This document shows, piece by piece, positions 6,239-13,040 of a stretch of 14,338 nucleotides of DNA. Origin of the DNA: Clostridia bacterium. GTDB lineage: Bacteria > Bacillota > Clostridia > Peptostreptococcales > Anaerovoracaceae. The position numbers and the translations under genes were made by a program. Below the pieces are notes generated by a model. It ran no database searches. It worked only from the letters and a program-made list of their open reading frames with translations, and was not told where the DNA came from. The stretch is from positions 1 through 14,338 of the forward strand of contig JAIKZT010000055.1 of NCBI GenBank assembly GCA_024682015.1, in the 5' to 3' direction. Position 1 is the first letter of the stretch, and the number at the start of each line of letters is the position of its first letter.

Positions 6239-9200
6239 GTGAGCTTCACACATCTCCACGTACACACTGAGTACAGCCTGCTCGACGGATCCGCAAGGAT
6301 AGACAAGCTGGTAAGCCGCGCCAAAGAGCTCGGCATGAAGTCTCTCGCCATCACCGACCATGGCGTCATGTTCGGCTGCGTGAGATTTTACGAAGAATGC
6401 AAGAAACAGGGCATCAAGCCCATCATCGGATGCGAGGTGTACACGGCGGCAAGAAGCCGCTTCGACAAGGACCCAGCGTATGATAAACGCCACGGACACC
6501 TGGTCCTTCTGGTGAAAAATAAAACAGGATACGAAAACCTGATCAAGATCGTGTCAGAGGCCTATAAGACAGGCTTTTACTACAGACCGCGAGTGGACAG
6601 AGACCTTCTTTTGGCGCATAGCGAGGGCTTGATCGCAACTTCCGCGTGCCTCGCCGGCCGCGTACAGCATCTTCTGCTGAACGACGACTATGAAGGAGCG
6701 AAGGAAGAAGCGATGTGGCTCGATAAATGCTTCGGGCACGGAAACTTCTATCTGGAGATCCAGGACCAGGGGCTCATCGAAGAGCGAAAGATCAACCCGT
6801 TCCTCAAAAAGCTGTCTAAGGAGCTGTCCATACCGCTCGTTGCGACAAATGACTCGCATTACGTGCTGAGGGAAGACGCGAAGGCGCACGACGTTCTTTT
6901 GTGCATAGGAACGAAGGCGAACTACACAGATCCTGACCGCATGAGATTCGCAAACGATCAGTTCTACCTGAAGTCGGAAGAAGAGATGCGCGAGATCTTT
7001 TCGGATATCCCCGAGGCCTGCGACATAACGCAGGAGATCGCGGACAAGTGCAACTTCGACTTCGAGTTCGGGAATTACCACATCCCTGTGTGCCAGGTGC
7101 CTGAAGGATATACCCAGCAATCGTTTTTCGAATACCTGTGCTGGTCAGGCCTTGAACATCGCTACGGGACAGAGGAGCCTGCGCCGTCAAGCGCAAGACA
7201 GTATCCGAAAGTACCGCCCGCGGATCCATCAGAACTGGCAAAGAGCGTTCCTGACAACTTAAAGGAACGCATGCGCTACGAGATCGAAACGATCGAAAAG
7301 ATGGGTTATGTCGGATATTTCCTTATCGTCTGGGACTTCGTCAACTACGCCAAGGGACACGACATCATGGTGGGGCCCGGAAGAGGGTCCGCCGCAGGTT
7401 CGATCGTATCATACGCTCTTGAGATCACGGATATTGACCCCATCAAGTTCAGCCTGATCTTCGAGCGTTTCCTTAACATCGAACGGGTATCCATGCCGGA
7501 TATCGACATGGACTTCTGTATCGAAAGACGCGGGGAAGTCATCGATTACGTAAAGGAACGCTACGGCGTAGACAACGTATCGCAGATCTCCACATTCGGA
7601 ACTCTCAAGGCGAGAGCCGCGTTCAAGGACGTGGCGAAAGTCATGGGGATACCATTCGCCAGGGCTCTTGAGATATCCAAGATGATCCCGGAAGAGCTGG
7701 ACATTACGCTGAGCAAGGCTTTGGCGCAGAGCTCAGACTTCAAGGACGTATACAGCAAGGATCCATCGGTCAAATCCGTCGTCGATACGGCGATGGTCCT
7801 CGAGGGGCTGGCAAGACACAGCTCGACCCACGCGGCCGGAGTCGTTATCTCAAAGGATCCGGTGGATACGTACGTTCCGCTCATCATGACGGACAGGGGA
7901 CTTGCGACCCAGTTCACCATGACCGAGATCGAGCACCTGGGCCTTTTGAAAATGGACTTCCTCGGTCTGAGAAACCTCACGGCTATACAGGAATGCCTGA
8001 GGCTCATCGAAAAAGATACCGGCAGGAAGGTGATCCTGCACGACATAGACTATTCTGACCCGGAAGTATTCAAGCTCATCGCCAGCGGCAATACGACCGG
8101 AGTCTTCCAGCTTGAATCCGGCGGCATGACAAGGTTCATGAAGGACCTGCAGCCTGACTGCCTGGAAGATTTGATCGCAGGTATCTCCCTGTACCGGCCC
8201 GGCCCAATGGAGTCGATACCGACTTACGTGGACAGAAAACGGCACCCGGAAAAGATCGGTTATCTCTGCCCGCAGCTCGAACCGATCCTTGCTCCGACCT
8301 ATGGATGCATCGTATATCAGGAACAGGTAATGGATATCGTAAGAGAGCTTGCAGGCTACTCTTACGGAAGAGCAGACCTTGTCCGCAGGGCTATGTCGAA
8401 GAAAAAAGCGGACGTCATGGCAAAAGAAAGAGAATACTTCGTCTACGGAAAGCTCAACGACGACGGAACCGTGGACGTTCCGGGATGCATCAGGAACGGT
8501 GTGGACGAAAAGACGGCGAATACCATCTTTGACGAGATGACGAGCTTCGCGGCTTACGCCTTCAACAAATCCCACGCCGCGGCATACGCCGTGGTAGCTT
8601 ACCAGACGGCATGGCTGAAGTGCCACTATCCGGCGCAGTTCCTGGCGTCGCTGATGACGTATCCCGCCGACAACAAGGCGGTAGCCGTTCTGATCGGGAA
8701 TGCGAAGGATATGGGCATCGAAACGCTGAGTCCTGACGTGAACACGAGCGAACGGAATTTCTCCACAAAGGACGGCAAGATACTGTACGGACTGCTCGGC
8801 ATAAAGCACGTCGGCGACGGCGTCGTGGACGAGATCATCGCCCAGAGGAAAAAGAAGATGCCGCAAGACATCTTTGAGTTTATAGAAGGGCTGGACGTCC
8901 GCTCCTACAACAGAACGGCCATAGAAAGCCTTATCAAGGCAGGAGCTTTGGACTGTTTCCCGGGGAACAGGGCGGAGAAACTTGTCGTGATGGACGAATT
9001 GATAGAATCAGCCCAGCGCGACGCGAAGACGACGATAAAAGGACAGCTCTCGCTGTTCTCACCAGCGGAAGGGATCCCGGTGCTTCCGAGAGTGGAAAGA
9101 AATCTTCCCATGACAGCGGACTTCAGCAGGATGGAGCTGCTCAGGATGGAAAAAGAGATGCTCGGCATTTACCTGACTGGACATCCTCTGGACGAATTCA

Positions 9201-9775
9201 GCGAGATCGTGAAATACTTCGCCAGGCTCGACAGCCGCGACATCTACGAGATGAGCGGAAAAGAGATCAATAACGGTATGAGGCTCGCTGTGGCCTGCGT
9301 CATAAACGACAGAAAGATGATCACGACGAGAACGGGGGCCAATATGGCGATCTTGTTCGCGGAAGACGCATACAATGACTTCGAGGTCACGGTGTTCCCT
9401 AAAGTGTACGAAAAGTACAGGGACAATACCATTCCAGACATGATGGTCCTCGTGAAAGGAAGGCTGGACGCGAAAGAAGAGGGTTCGCCAAAGATCCTCG
9501 CCGACGAGATCGTGCCGCTGTCGACGCTCAAGGTTCCGGAGAGAAAGAAAGAACCGGCCTTTGTGACCGTAACTGTGCCCAAGGGCATGAAAGCAGCAAA
9601 CGCGCTTACGTCTCTCCTTGAAGTCGCCAAGAGACACCCCGGAAAGACAGGCGTGGTCGCGTTCGTACCGGATTCAGGCATGAAGTACGTTCTGGATAAG
9701 AAGATGCCGGTGAACGCATCGAAGGAATTCACAGAGGAAGTCGAAAGGCTGTTCGGAAAAGGATGCGTCAAATGA
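6239..9775 (+). CDS. dnaE: DNA polymerase III alpha subunit, DnaE type
   Basis: This 1,178-residue replicative polymerase is full length for the family. It opens with the PHP domain (HLHVHTEYSLLDG, TDHG, CEVY, RHGHLVLL, SACLAG, TNDSHYV). Its C-family palm includes GPGRGSAAGS and the catalytic aspartates D423 and D425 (MPDIDMDF) and D573 (MDFLGLRNLT). Further on are STHAAGVVIS, YRPGPMESIPTYVDRKRHP, a clamp-binding motif QLSLF (Q936-F940) and a C-terminal OB-like region. The PHP metal-ligand pattern appears intact, unlike E. coli DnaE. The start is taken as GTG 6239: AAAGGA lies ten bases upstream and the protein then begins MSFTHLHVH, as in typical DnaE; TTG 6233 would be too close to that site. 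It most resembles cellular Gram-positive DnaE, but the RNA ligase and other neighbours point to a phage or other mobile element. Confidence 0.95.
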   Translation: MSFTHLHVHTEYSLLDGSARIDKLVSRAKELGMKSLAITDHGVMFGCVRFYEECKKQGIKPIIGCEVYTAARSRFDKDPAYDKRHGHLVLLVKNKTGYENLIKIVSEAYKTGFYYRPRVDRDLLLAHSEGLIATSACLAGRVQHLLLNDDYEGAKEEAMWLDKCFGHGNFYLEIQDQGLIEERKINPFLKKLSKELSIPLVATNDSHYVLREDAKAHDVLLCIGTKANYTDPDRMRFANDQFYLKSEEEMREIFSDIPEACDITQEIADKCNFDFEFGNYHIPVCQVPEGYTQQSFFEYLCWSGLEHRYGTEEPAPSSARQYPKVPPADPSELAKSVPDNLKERMRYEIETIEKMGYVGYFLIVWDFVNYAKGHDIMVGPGRGSAAGSIVSYALEITDIDPIKFSLIFERFLNIERVSMPDIDMDFCIERRGEVIDYVKERYGVDNVSQISTFGTLKARAAFKDVAKVMGIPFARALEISKMIPEELDITLSKALAQSSDFKDVYSKDPSVKSVVDTAMVLEGLARHSSTHAAGVVISKDPVDTYVPLIMTDRGLATQFTMTEIEHLGLLKMDFLGLRNLTAIQECLRLIEKDTGRKVILHDIDYSDPEVFKLIASGNTTGVFQLESGGMTRFMKDLQPDCLEDLIAGISLYRPGPMESIPTYVDRKRHPEKIGYLCPQLEPILAPTYGCIVYQEQVMDIVRELAGYSYGRADLVRRAMSKKKADVMAKEREYFVYGKLNDDGTVDVPGCIRNGVDEKTANTIFDEMTSFAAYAFNKSHAAAYAVVAYQTAWLKCHYPAQFLASLMTYPADNKAVAVLIGNAKDMGIETLSPDVNTSERNFSTKDGKILYGLLGIKHVGDGVVDEIIAQRKKKMPQDIFEFIEGLDVRSYNRTAIESLIKAGALDCFPGNRAEKLVVMDELIESAQRDAKTTIKGQLSLFSPAEGIPVLPRVERNLPMTADFSRMELLRMEKEMLGIYLTGHPLDEFSEIVKYFARLDSRDIYEMSGKEINNGMRLAVACVINDRKMITTRTGANMAILFAEDAYNDFEVTVFPKVYEKYRDNTIPDMMVLVKGRLDAKEEGSPKILADEIVPLSTLKVPERKKEPAFVTVTVPKGMKAANALTSLLEVAKRHPGKTGVVAFVPDSGMKYVLDKKMPVNASKEFTEEVERLFGKGCVK

Positions 9776-9790
9776 CGTAAAAGCATAAAT

Positions 9791-9830
9791 AAACTCCCCT
9801 CGCTCAATGCTTGGGGAGTTTTGATTTTTA
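9791..9830. terminator. Intrinsic terminator between convergent dnaE and HD-GYP genes
   Basis: AAACTCCCC (9791-9799) pairs perfectly with GGGGAGTTT (9813-9821) around a 13-base loop, followed by TTGATTTTTA on the plus strand. On the minus strand the stem is followed by ATTTAT, a weaker tail. It should stop polymerase-gene transcripts and may also stop transcripts from the convergent HD-GYP gene, which ends at 9832. Confidence 0.85.
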
Positions 9831-9831
9831 T

Positions 9832-10461
9832 TCATTGTTCAGAGATGCCTTCTGTGAGGCCTGATTTTTCGGCGGCCCTGCAGAACGCTTCCACGACGTC
9901 GGGATCGAATTTATCTCCGGATTTACTCCTGAGTATGCCGAGACATTCCTCGAAGCTCTTTTTGGGGTCGTATGGTCTTTCAGAATACATGGCGTCGAAG
10001 CTGTCCGCTACCGCTATGACCCTTGCTATTAGCGGGATCTCGTCGCCTTTGAGGCCATTGGGATACCCGCTGCCGTCCATCCTCTCGTGGTGGTAAAGAG
10101 CGGCTTCCGCGGCTTCCGGCATGAGGCTTATGCCTTTTAAAATCTCATAGCCTTTCGTCGTATGGGTCTTTATCACCGAGAAATCCTTTTCGCTTAGATC
10201 GCCCGGCTCGTTGAGTATGCGGCTTGGAATACCGATCTTCCCTATGTCATGCATGAGCGCGGCGTTGTAGTACTTCTGCGCCTCGGAATCCCTGAGGCCG
10301 AGCTCTTTGGCTATGAGTTTTGAATATCTTGCCACACGGAAAGAGTGTTCCTTCGTGTACGCGTCCTTGATGTTGACGATGCGCATGAAGGCTTCTATCG
10401 TTTCCTGCAGCAGCTGTTCGCTGCGTCTGTGATGTCCGAGCTTTATAACGGGTCTATCCAT
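9832..10461 (-). CDS. Stand-alone HD-GYP cyclic-dinucleotide phosphodiesterase
   Basis: This 209-residue protein is almost nothing but an HD-GYP domain, the HD-superfamily branch that hydrolyses c-di-GMP and, in some members, 3',3'-cGAMP. The diagnostic residues are present: H39 (TKEHSFRVA), H71-D72 with K75 (MHDIGKIGIP), H100 (KTHTTKG), H124-H125-E126 and the GYP signature DGSGYPNGLKGDEIPL (from residue 129), then D153 (AVADSFDAM). It should therefore be catalytically competent. No receiver, PAS or membrane domain is attached; only about 20 residues precede the first helix. It is the only gene in the window on the minus strand, convergent with dnaE and divergent from the small membrane-protein genes. 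GGAG lies ten bases before the start codon. No GGDEF cyclase is present. Whether the target is c-di-GMP or a defence signal cannot be told from sequence. Confidence 0.92.
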   Translation of the reverse strand: MDRPVIKLGHHRRSEQLLQETIEAFMRIVNIKDAYTKEHSFRVARYSKLIAKELGLRDSEAQKYYNAALMHDIGKIGIPSRILNEPGDLSEKDFSVIKTHTTKGYEILKGISLMPEAAEAALYHHERMDGSGYPNGLKGDEIPLIARVIAVADSFDAMYSERPYDPKKSFEECLGILRSKSGDKFDPDVVEAFCRAAEKSGLTEGISEQ

Positions 10462-10525
10462 GTGAAGTACGCTCCGAATCGATGTAAATATATGGTATAA
10501 GGATAAACCGTTTTGCGTTTTTTGA

Positions 10526-10562
10526 CAAGCGCGTGCCTGAGGAGCGCTTGAAAAAGAAGCGC
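10526..10562. promoter_or_regulatory. Overlapping inverted repeats in the divergent control region
   Basis: CAAGCGC (10526-10532) is the exact reverse complement of GCGCTTG (10544-10550). The latter's GCGCTT also pairs with AAGCGC (10557-10562), so two alternative dyads share a middle arm. They lie between the minus-strand HD-GYP gene and the plus-strand membrane-protein genes and overlap the likely -35 element at 10548. The arrangement fits an operator for a dimeric regulator, or alternative RNA hairpins. Confidence 0.4.
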
Positions 10563-10576
10563 AAAGAAGATAGCAT
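10548..10576 (+). promoter_or_regulatory. Probable promoter of the small membrane-protein pair
   Basis: TTGAAA (10548-10553) and TAGCAT (10571-10576) are 17 bases apart, with A-rich sequence between. The match is moderate. It would give a leader of roughly 70 bases before the ATG at 10653. TTGACA at 10522 is a better -35 hexamer but has no matching -10 at the right distance. Confidence 0.45.
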
Positions 10577-10652
10577 ATAAGTAGAGAAAGGTAGAACAGC
10601 GTTCGGTATGAGATATATCCGGGCGTTTATTTTTAATGAGAGGAGAGAAGAA

Positions 10653-10814
10653 ATGATCAAGACGATATTGTTTTTATTCACGTGTGCAGCCATAGGCTGG
10701 CAGGTCTACATTTTCACCTGTGATTACAGGCTGTCGGCCGCGGTAGCAGCATCTGCTGTAGCGGCAGGGCTTGCGGCAAGGTTCGCCTCGTGGAAAGGAG
10801 AGAGGGATGAATAG
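10653..10814 (+). CDS. 53-residue hydrophobic protein, unknown
   Basis: The ATG at 10653 follows GAGGAGAGAAGAA, a good ribosome-binding site. Residues 2-21 (IKTILFLFTCAAIGWQVYIF) form one hydrophobic helix. A short CDYR turn leads to a second alanine-rich segment (about residues 27-44), then a charged tail WKGERDE. This is a two-helix hairpin membrane protein; the N-terminal helix might also be read as a signal anchor. The stop TAG overlaps the next gene (ATG at 10807). No family is recognised. Small paired hydrophobic proteins are common in phages, including holins, but no endolysin gene is nearby. Confidence 0.55.
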   Translation: MIKTILFLFTCAAIGWQVYIFTCDYRLSAAVAASAVAAGLAARFASWKGERDE

Positions 10815-10980
10815 TATCTCCATGGCTTTCGCGGTAGGAATACTGATCTACTGGTCGGAAGGTATCCGCAAGAGGTTTGGTTCGATCGCGGCATCCGTAT
10901 TTTTTTTAACGCTGGCGATCGGAATACTGATATGGTCCGGAGCGCTCATGATGAGCCAGAGCCCGTTCAGCGGAATGTAG
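10807..10980 (+). CDS. 57-residue two-helix membrane protein, unknown
   Basis: The ATG at 10807 lies inside the last codons of the preceding gene and has AAAGGAGAGAGG immediately upstream. Two hydrophobic segments are visible: residues 4-17 (ISMAFAVGILIYWS), then a short charged loop EGIRKRFG, then about residues 25-49 (FFLTLAIGILIWSGALMM). With basic residues in the loop, the loop is expected in the cytoplasm and both ends outside. The gene is followed at once by a terminator, so the two small membrane genes form a dedicated bicistron. I recognise no family. Confidence 0.55.
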   Translation: MNSISMAFAVGILIYWSEGIRKRFGSIAASVFFLTLAIGILIWSGALMMSQSPFSGM

Positions 10981-10990
10981 AAAGAATAAG

Positions 10991-11022
10991 ACGTCCGGAA
11001 AATCATCCGGGCGTTTTTATTT
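10991..11022 (+). terminator. Intrinsic terminator after the membrane-protein pair
   Basis: ACGTCCGG (10991-10998) pairs with CCGGGCGT (11007-11014), with one G-U, around an eight-base loop, followed directly by TTTTATTTT. Confidence 0.87.
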
Positions 11023-11076
11023 TGCAAAAACATGACGCATAATGCTGCGGTTTCGCGCTAACTTGCCGTCCACCGC

Positions 11077-11105
11077 TTGATATATACGCGAACGGATGAT
11101 ATGAT
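11077..11105 (+). promoter_or_regulatory. Sigma-70-type promoter of the recombination/primase cluster
   Basis: TTGATA (11077-11082) and TATGAT (11100-11105) are 17 bases apart; each matches consensus at all but one or two positions. Transcription should begin around 11111-11114, giving a leader of about 165 nt before the ATG at 11277. Confidence 0.75.
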
Positions 11106-11111
11106 ATAAGT

Positions 11112-11276
11112 ACAATATTAAGGTAGTGCTCAAAGAAGGACGAACGAAGAAAGGCTTTCGCTACGACCTTTTGACGTTCGTCTTTCTATTGCTATCGAGA
11201 TATTTAGTATTTGTCTTTTCCCCCGGAACACCAGACGTATCCGGGGCATCTTTTTTTAAAGGAAGGAGGAAGAAAA
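11112..11276 (+). promoter_or_regulatory. Structured 5' leader, possible attenuator or small RNA
   Basis: This gene-free stretch lies between the promoter and the 264-residue protein gene. Arms 11134-11146 (AGAAGGACGAACG) and 11175-11187 (CGTTCGTCTTTCT) form a 13-base-pair stem with one G-U. Inside it AAAGG (11150-11154) can pair with CCTTT (11067 is not involved; arm 11167-11171). About 30 A/U-rich bases follow, then a complete intrinsic terminator, and finally the ribosome-binding site GGAAGGAGG (11261-11269). It matches no riboswitch or T-box that I recognise, and I see no convincing leader peptide. The layout suits transcription attenuation or antitermination, or production of a short stable RNA with occasional read-through. 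Confidence 0.6.
11221..11257 (+). terminator. Intrinsic terminator inside the leader, just before a gene
   Basis: CCCCGGA (11221-11227) pairs perfectly with TCCGGGG (11240-11246) around a 12-base loop; seven consecutive T residues follow four bases later (11251-11257). It stands 20 bases before the start codon at 11277 and downstream of the promoter at 11077, so transcripts must pass it to reach the replication genes. Confidence 0.82.
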
Positions 11277-12071
11277 ATGGCGATGATAAGTAAAACCATC
11301 GCAAAATCCAACACGAAAGACAAGGTGATCGACATCCGCGATCAGCTTGTTCAGGCAAGGTTGGAAGACTATGCCGCACTTCACGGCGCAGGCGGCAAGG
11401 ACCACGCGCCCAAATCCACGCTGAAGCTTGTTCTTTGCGACTACAAGAACAAGGACAACGGCGGAAGCGTAACGGTCTCCGCAAACATCTCGCCCGGCAC
11501 CGCAAAGATGCTGTACGAGAAAGCAAAAGAGGCCATGTCCGGCCCGTCAGCGCCAATGGTCGAAGCAGGTAAAGTGACAGCGGTCCTGAACTTCGCCCGC
11601 TCCATCATGCCAAAGGCAGGAGAAAGCGTGCCGCGCGATCAGTTTGTCGCGTTGGGCAAGATGCTTTCCGAATGCTCCGGCGAGGTGCCCTCTATCTGCA
11701 ATTACTCGCAGACGAGAGTGGACATCTACAAGCAGGATGCGAACGGAATGTGTCCGGTGAACATCCTTTCCATCGTTCACCAGCCGACGTACAAGGGTGA
11801 ACCGGCGAAGAACCCGTGGTTCATCAAGATCACGAACGCGAAGGCGCGTTCCGTGAATACGGCGATCGGCGGGGTGACGTTCGACGGAAAGACCATCACA
11901 GACAAGCAGGAAGTGTTCATCAACTTGGCGAACGAATCCTTCTTTGACATGATGGGCGCAGCAGTATCCTACGTGGATGCGTGGGAGAAGGTGACAGCTG
12001 CGAAGCTGATCCCGCAGGCTGCGGAACGTCTGGCACAGGAAAGAGCGGCAGGATATAAGCCGCAGGCATAG
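11277..12071 (+). CDS. Unknown 264-residue protein of the replication/recombination cluster
   Basis: I do not recognise this protein. The ATG at 11277 follows GGAAGGAGG and is favoured over upstream in-frame codons, which would lie inside the terminator. The product is soluble, with no membrane or signal segment. The N terminus is basic (ISKTIAKSNTKDKVI). The middle holds alternating strands and helices (KSTLKLVLCDYKNKDNGG, SVTVSANISPGTAKML), and a strand-rich region near residues 180-215 contains NPWFIKITNAKARSVNTAIGG. The C terminus is helical and Ala/Glu/Gln rich. It is first in the run that continues with a probable annealing protein and a primase, with only 15 bases to the next gene, so a role in single-stranded DNA handling or recombination is inferred from position only. 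Confidence 0.8.
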   Translation: MAMISKTIAKSNTKDKVIDIRDQLVQARLEDYAALHGAGGKDHAPKSTLKLVLCDYKNKDNGGSVTVSANISPGTAKMLYEKAKEAMSGPSAPMVEAGKVTAVLNFARSIMPKAGESVPRDQFVALGKMLSECSGEVPSICNYSQTRVDIYKQDANGMCPVNILSIVHQPTYKGEPAKNPWFIKITNAKARSVNTAIGGVTFDGKTITDKQEVFINLANESFFDMMGAAVSYVDAWEKVTAAKLIPQAAERLAQERAAGYKPQA

Positions 12072-12086
12072 GAAGGAGGAAAAAAT

Positions 12087-12977
12087 ATGCCTAAGAAAAC
12101 TTCTGAAAAGAAAGGGGCAGAAAGCCTCTTTCGTGCATGCGCAGGCTATGACCCGCGCACAAAGGTCATCGAGGTGACCGACAACACCGATCCGTCCCGT
12201 CCACGCAAGGCCCTGTATCTGCAGGTAAAGCATCGCGAAGAGTGGTTCCACCACTACTGCGATGAGCACGGTCTGAACGGAAACTACGGAGTAGAGGATA
12301 TGATCCGCTCCGCGGACGGTACCATCATCGCATTGAAGGCGGTGGCAAAGATGACCGGCGACGGCGTCTGTGCAGAGGCTTCCGGCCTCGCGGACGTGAT
12401 CTGGGGCCAGGCGAACCCGATGGCACAGGCAGAGACCAAGGCTATCGGCCGCGCGCTTGCCCATCTTGGATTCGGCACCACGATGCTGGGCCTCGACGAG
12501 GAAGCCGGCATCAAGGCTTTCGGCGACCTCGCCGACAGCGGAGTTACGGTGGAAGAACCGGCAGTCCATGGCGAACAGGAAATGATCGCCTTCCCGGACG
12601 AGTTCGCAGAACCGCCTGCTCCGGCCCCCAAGAAGAGGGCTCCGAGAAAAAAGGCGGAAGCAGAGCAGATCACGATGATGCCCGCTGAAGAACCGGAAGA
12701 AGTTCCGGCACCGGCAGTAGCACCTGCTCCCGTAACTGCGCCCGCTCCGGCACCGGCTCCAGCGGCACCTGCGGCAAACGCTGTTCCCAAGAGCATGACG
12801 CTCGAAGAAGCGCGGAACCTCGTGCTCAACAAGCCAGGCAACAAGTATGACCAGGCGACTATGGGCGCGATCTACCTGAAGGATCGCCGGATGATCGAGT
12901 TCTATGCGACCAAATACGCCAAGAACGACGTATACAAGCTCGCGGCTCAGATCATTCTGTCCCAGTCCGAAATGTAA
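12087..12977 (+). CDS. Probable single-strand annealing or ssDNA-binding recombination protein
   Basis: This is a 296-residue protein starting at ATG 12087 after GGAAGGAGG. Its N-terminal domain (about residues 1-150) contains AETKAIGRALAHLGFGTT near residues 113-131. That resembles the conserved helix of phage single-strand annealing proteins (Rad52/ERF-like groups), in which variants of TKAIGRAL-x-x-x-GFG recur. I recall this from family patterns and have not searched it. Next comes a flexible acidic and basic linker with KKRAPRKKAEAE, then a proline-alanine run (about residues 208-232, PAPAVAPAPVTAPAPAPAP). A compact C-terminal domain follows (about 237-296, TLEEARNLVLNKPGNKYD onwards). 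Position before the primase supports a DNA replication/recombination role. Alternative: a plain ssDNA-binding accessory protein. Confidence 0.7.
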   Translation: MPKKTSEKKGAESLFRACAGYDPRTKVIEVTDNTDPSRPRKALYLQVKHREEWFHHYCDEHGLNGNYGVEDMIRSADGTIIALKAVAKMTGDGVCAEASGLADVIWGQANPMAQAETKAIGRALAHLGFGTTMLGLDEEAGIKAFGDLADSGVTVEEPAVHGEQEMIAFPDEFAEPPAPAPKKRAPRKKAEAEQITMMPAEEPEEVPAPAVAPAPVTAPAPAPAPAAPAANAVPKSMTLEEARNLVLNKPGNKYDQATMGAIYLKDRRMIEFYATKYAKNDVYKLAAQIILSQSEM

Positions 12978-12987
12978 GTTTAACCCA

Positions 12988-13018
12988 TCCCCGGGAAGGT
13001 CAAAAGCCTTTCCGGGGA
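12988..13018 (+). repeat. Intergenic hairpin before the primase gene
   Basis: TCCCCGGGAAGG (12988-12999) pairs with CCTTTCCGGGGA (13007-13018), 12 base pairs with one G-U, around a seven-base loop. No T-run follows, so it is not a standard terminator. A stable stem in a gap of 63 bases between co-directional genes could be a processing or stability element that sets primase expression apart from its upstream neighbour. Confidence 0.6.
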
Positions 13019-13040
13019 GTAAGGGAAAGGAGAAAGTAAA

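Noticed and set aside
7850..8866. A 338-codon minus-strand open frame within dnaE
   Set aside because: It lies entirely inside conserved polymerase sequence, with no recognisable motif on the antisense product.
12700..12785. Repetitive sequence at 12700-12785 as a tandem DNA repeat
   Set aside because: The repetition follows Pro-Ala codons of the protein linker with varied synonymous codons, so it reflects protein composition and not a DNA repeat element.
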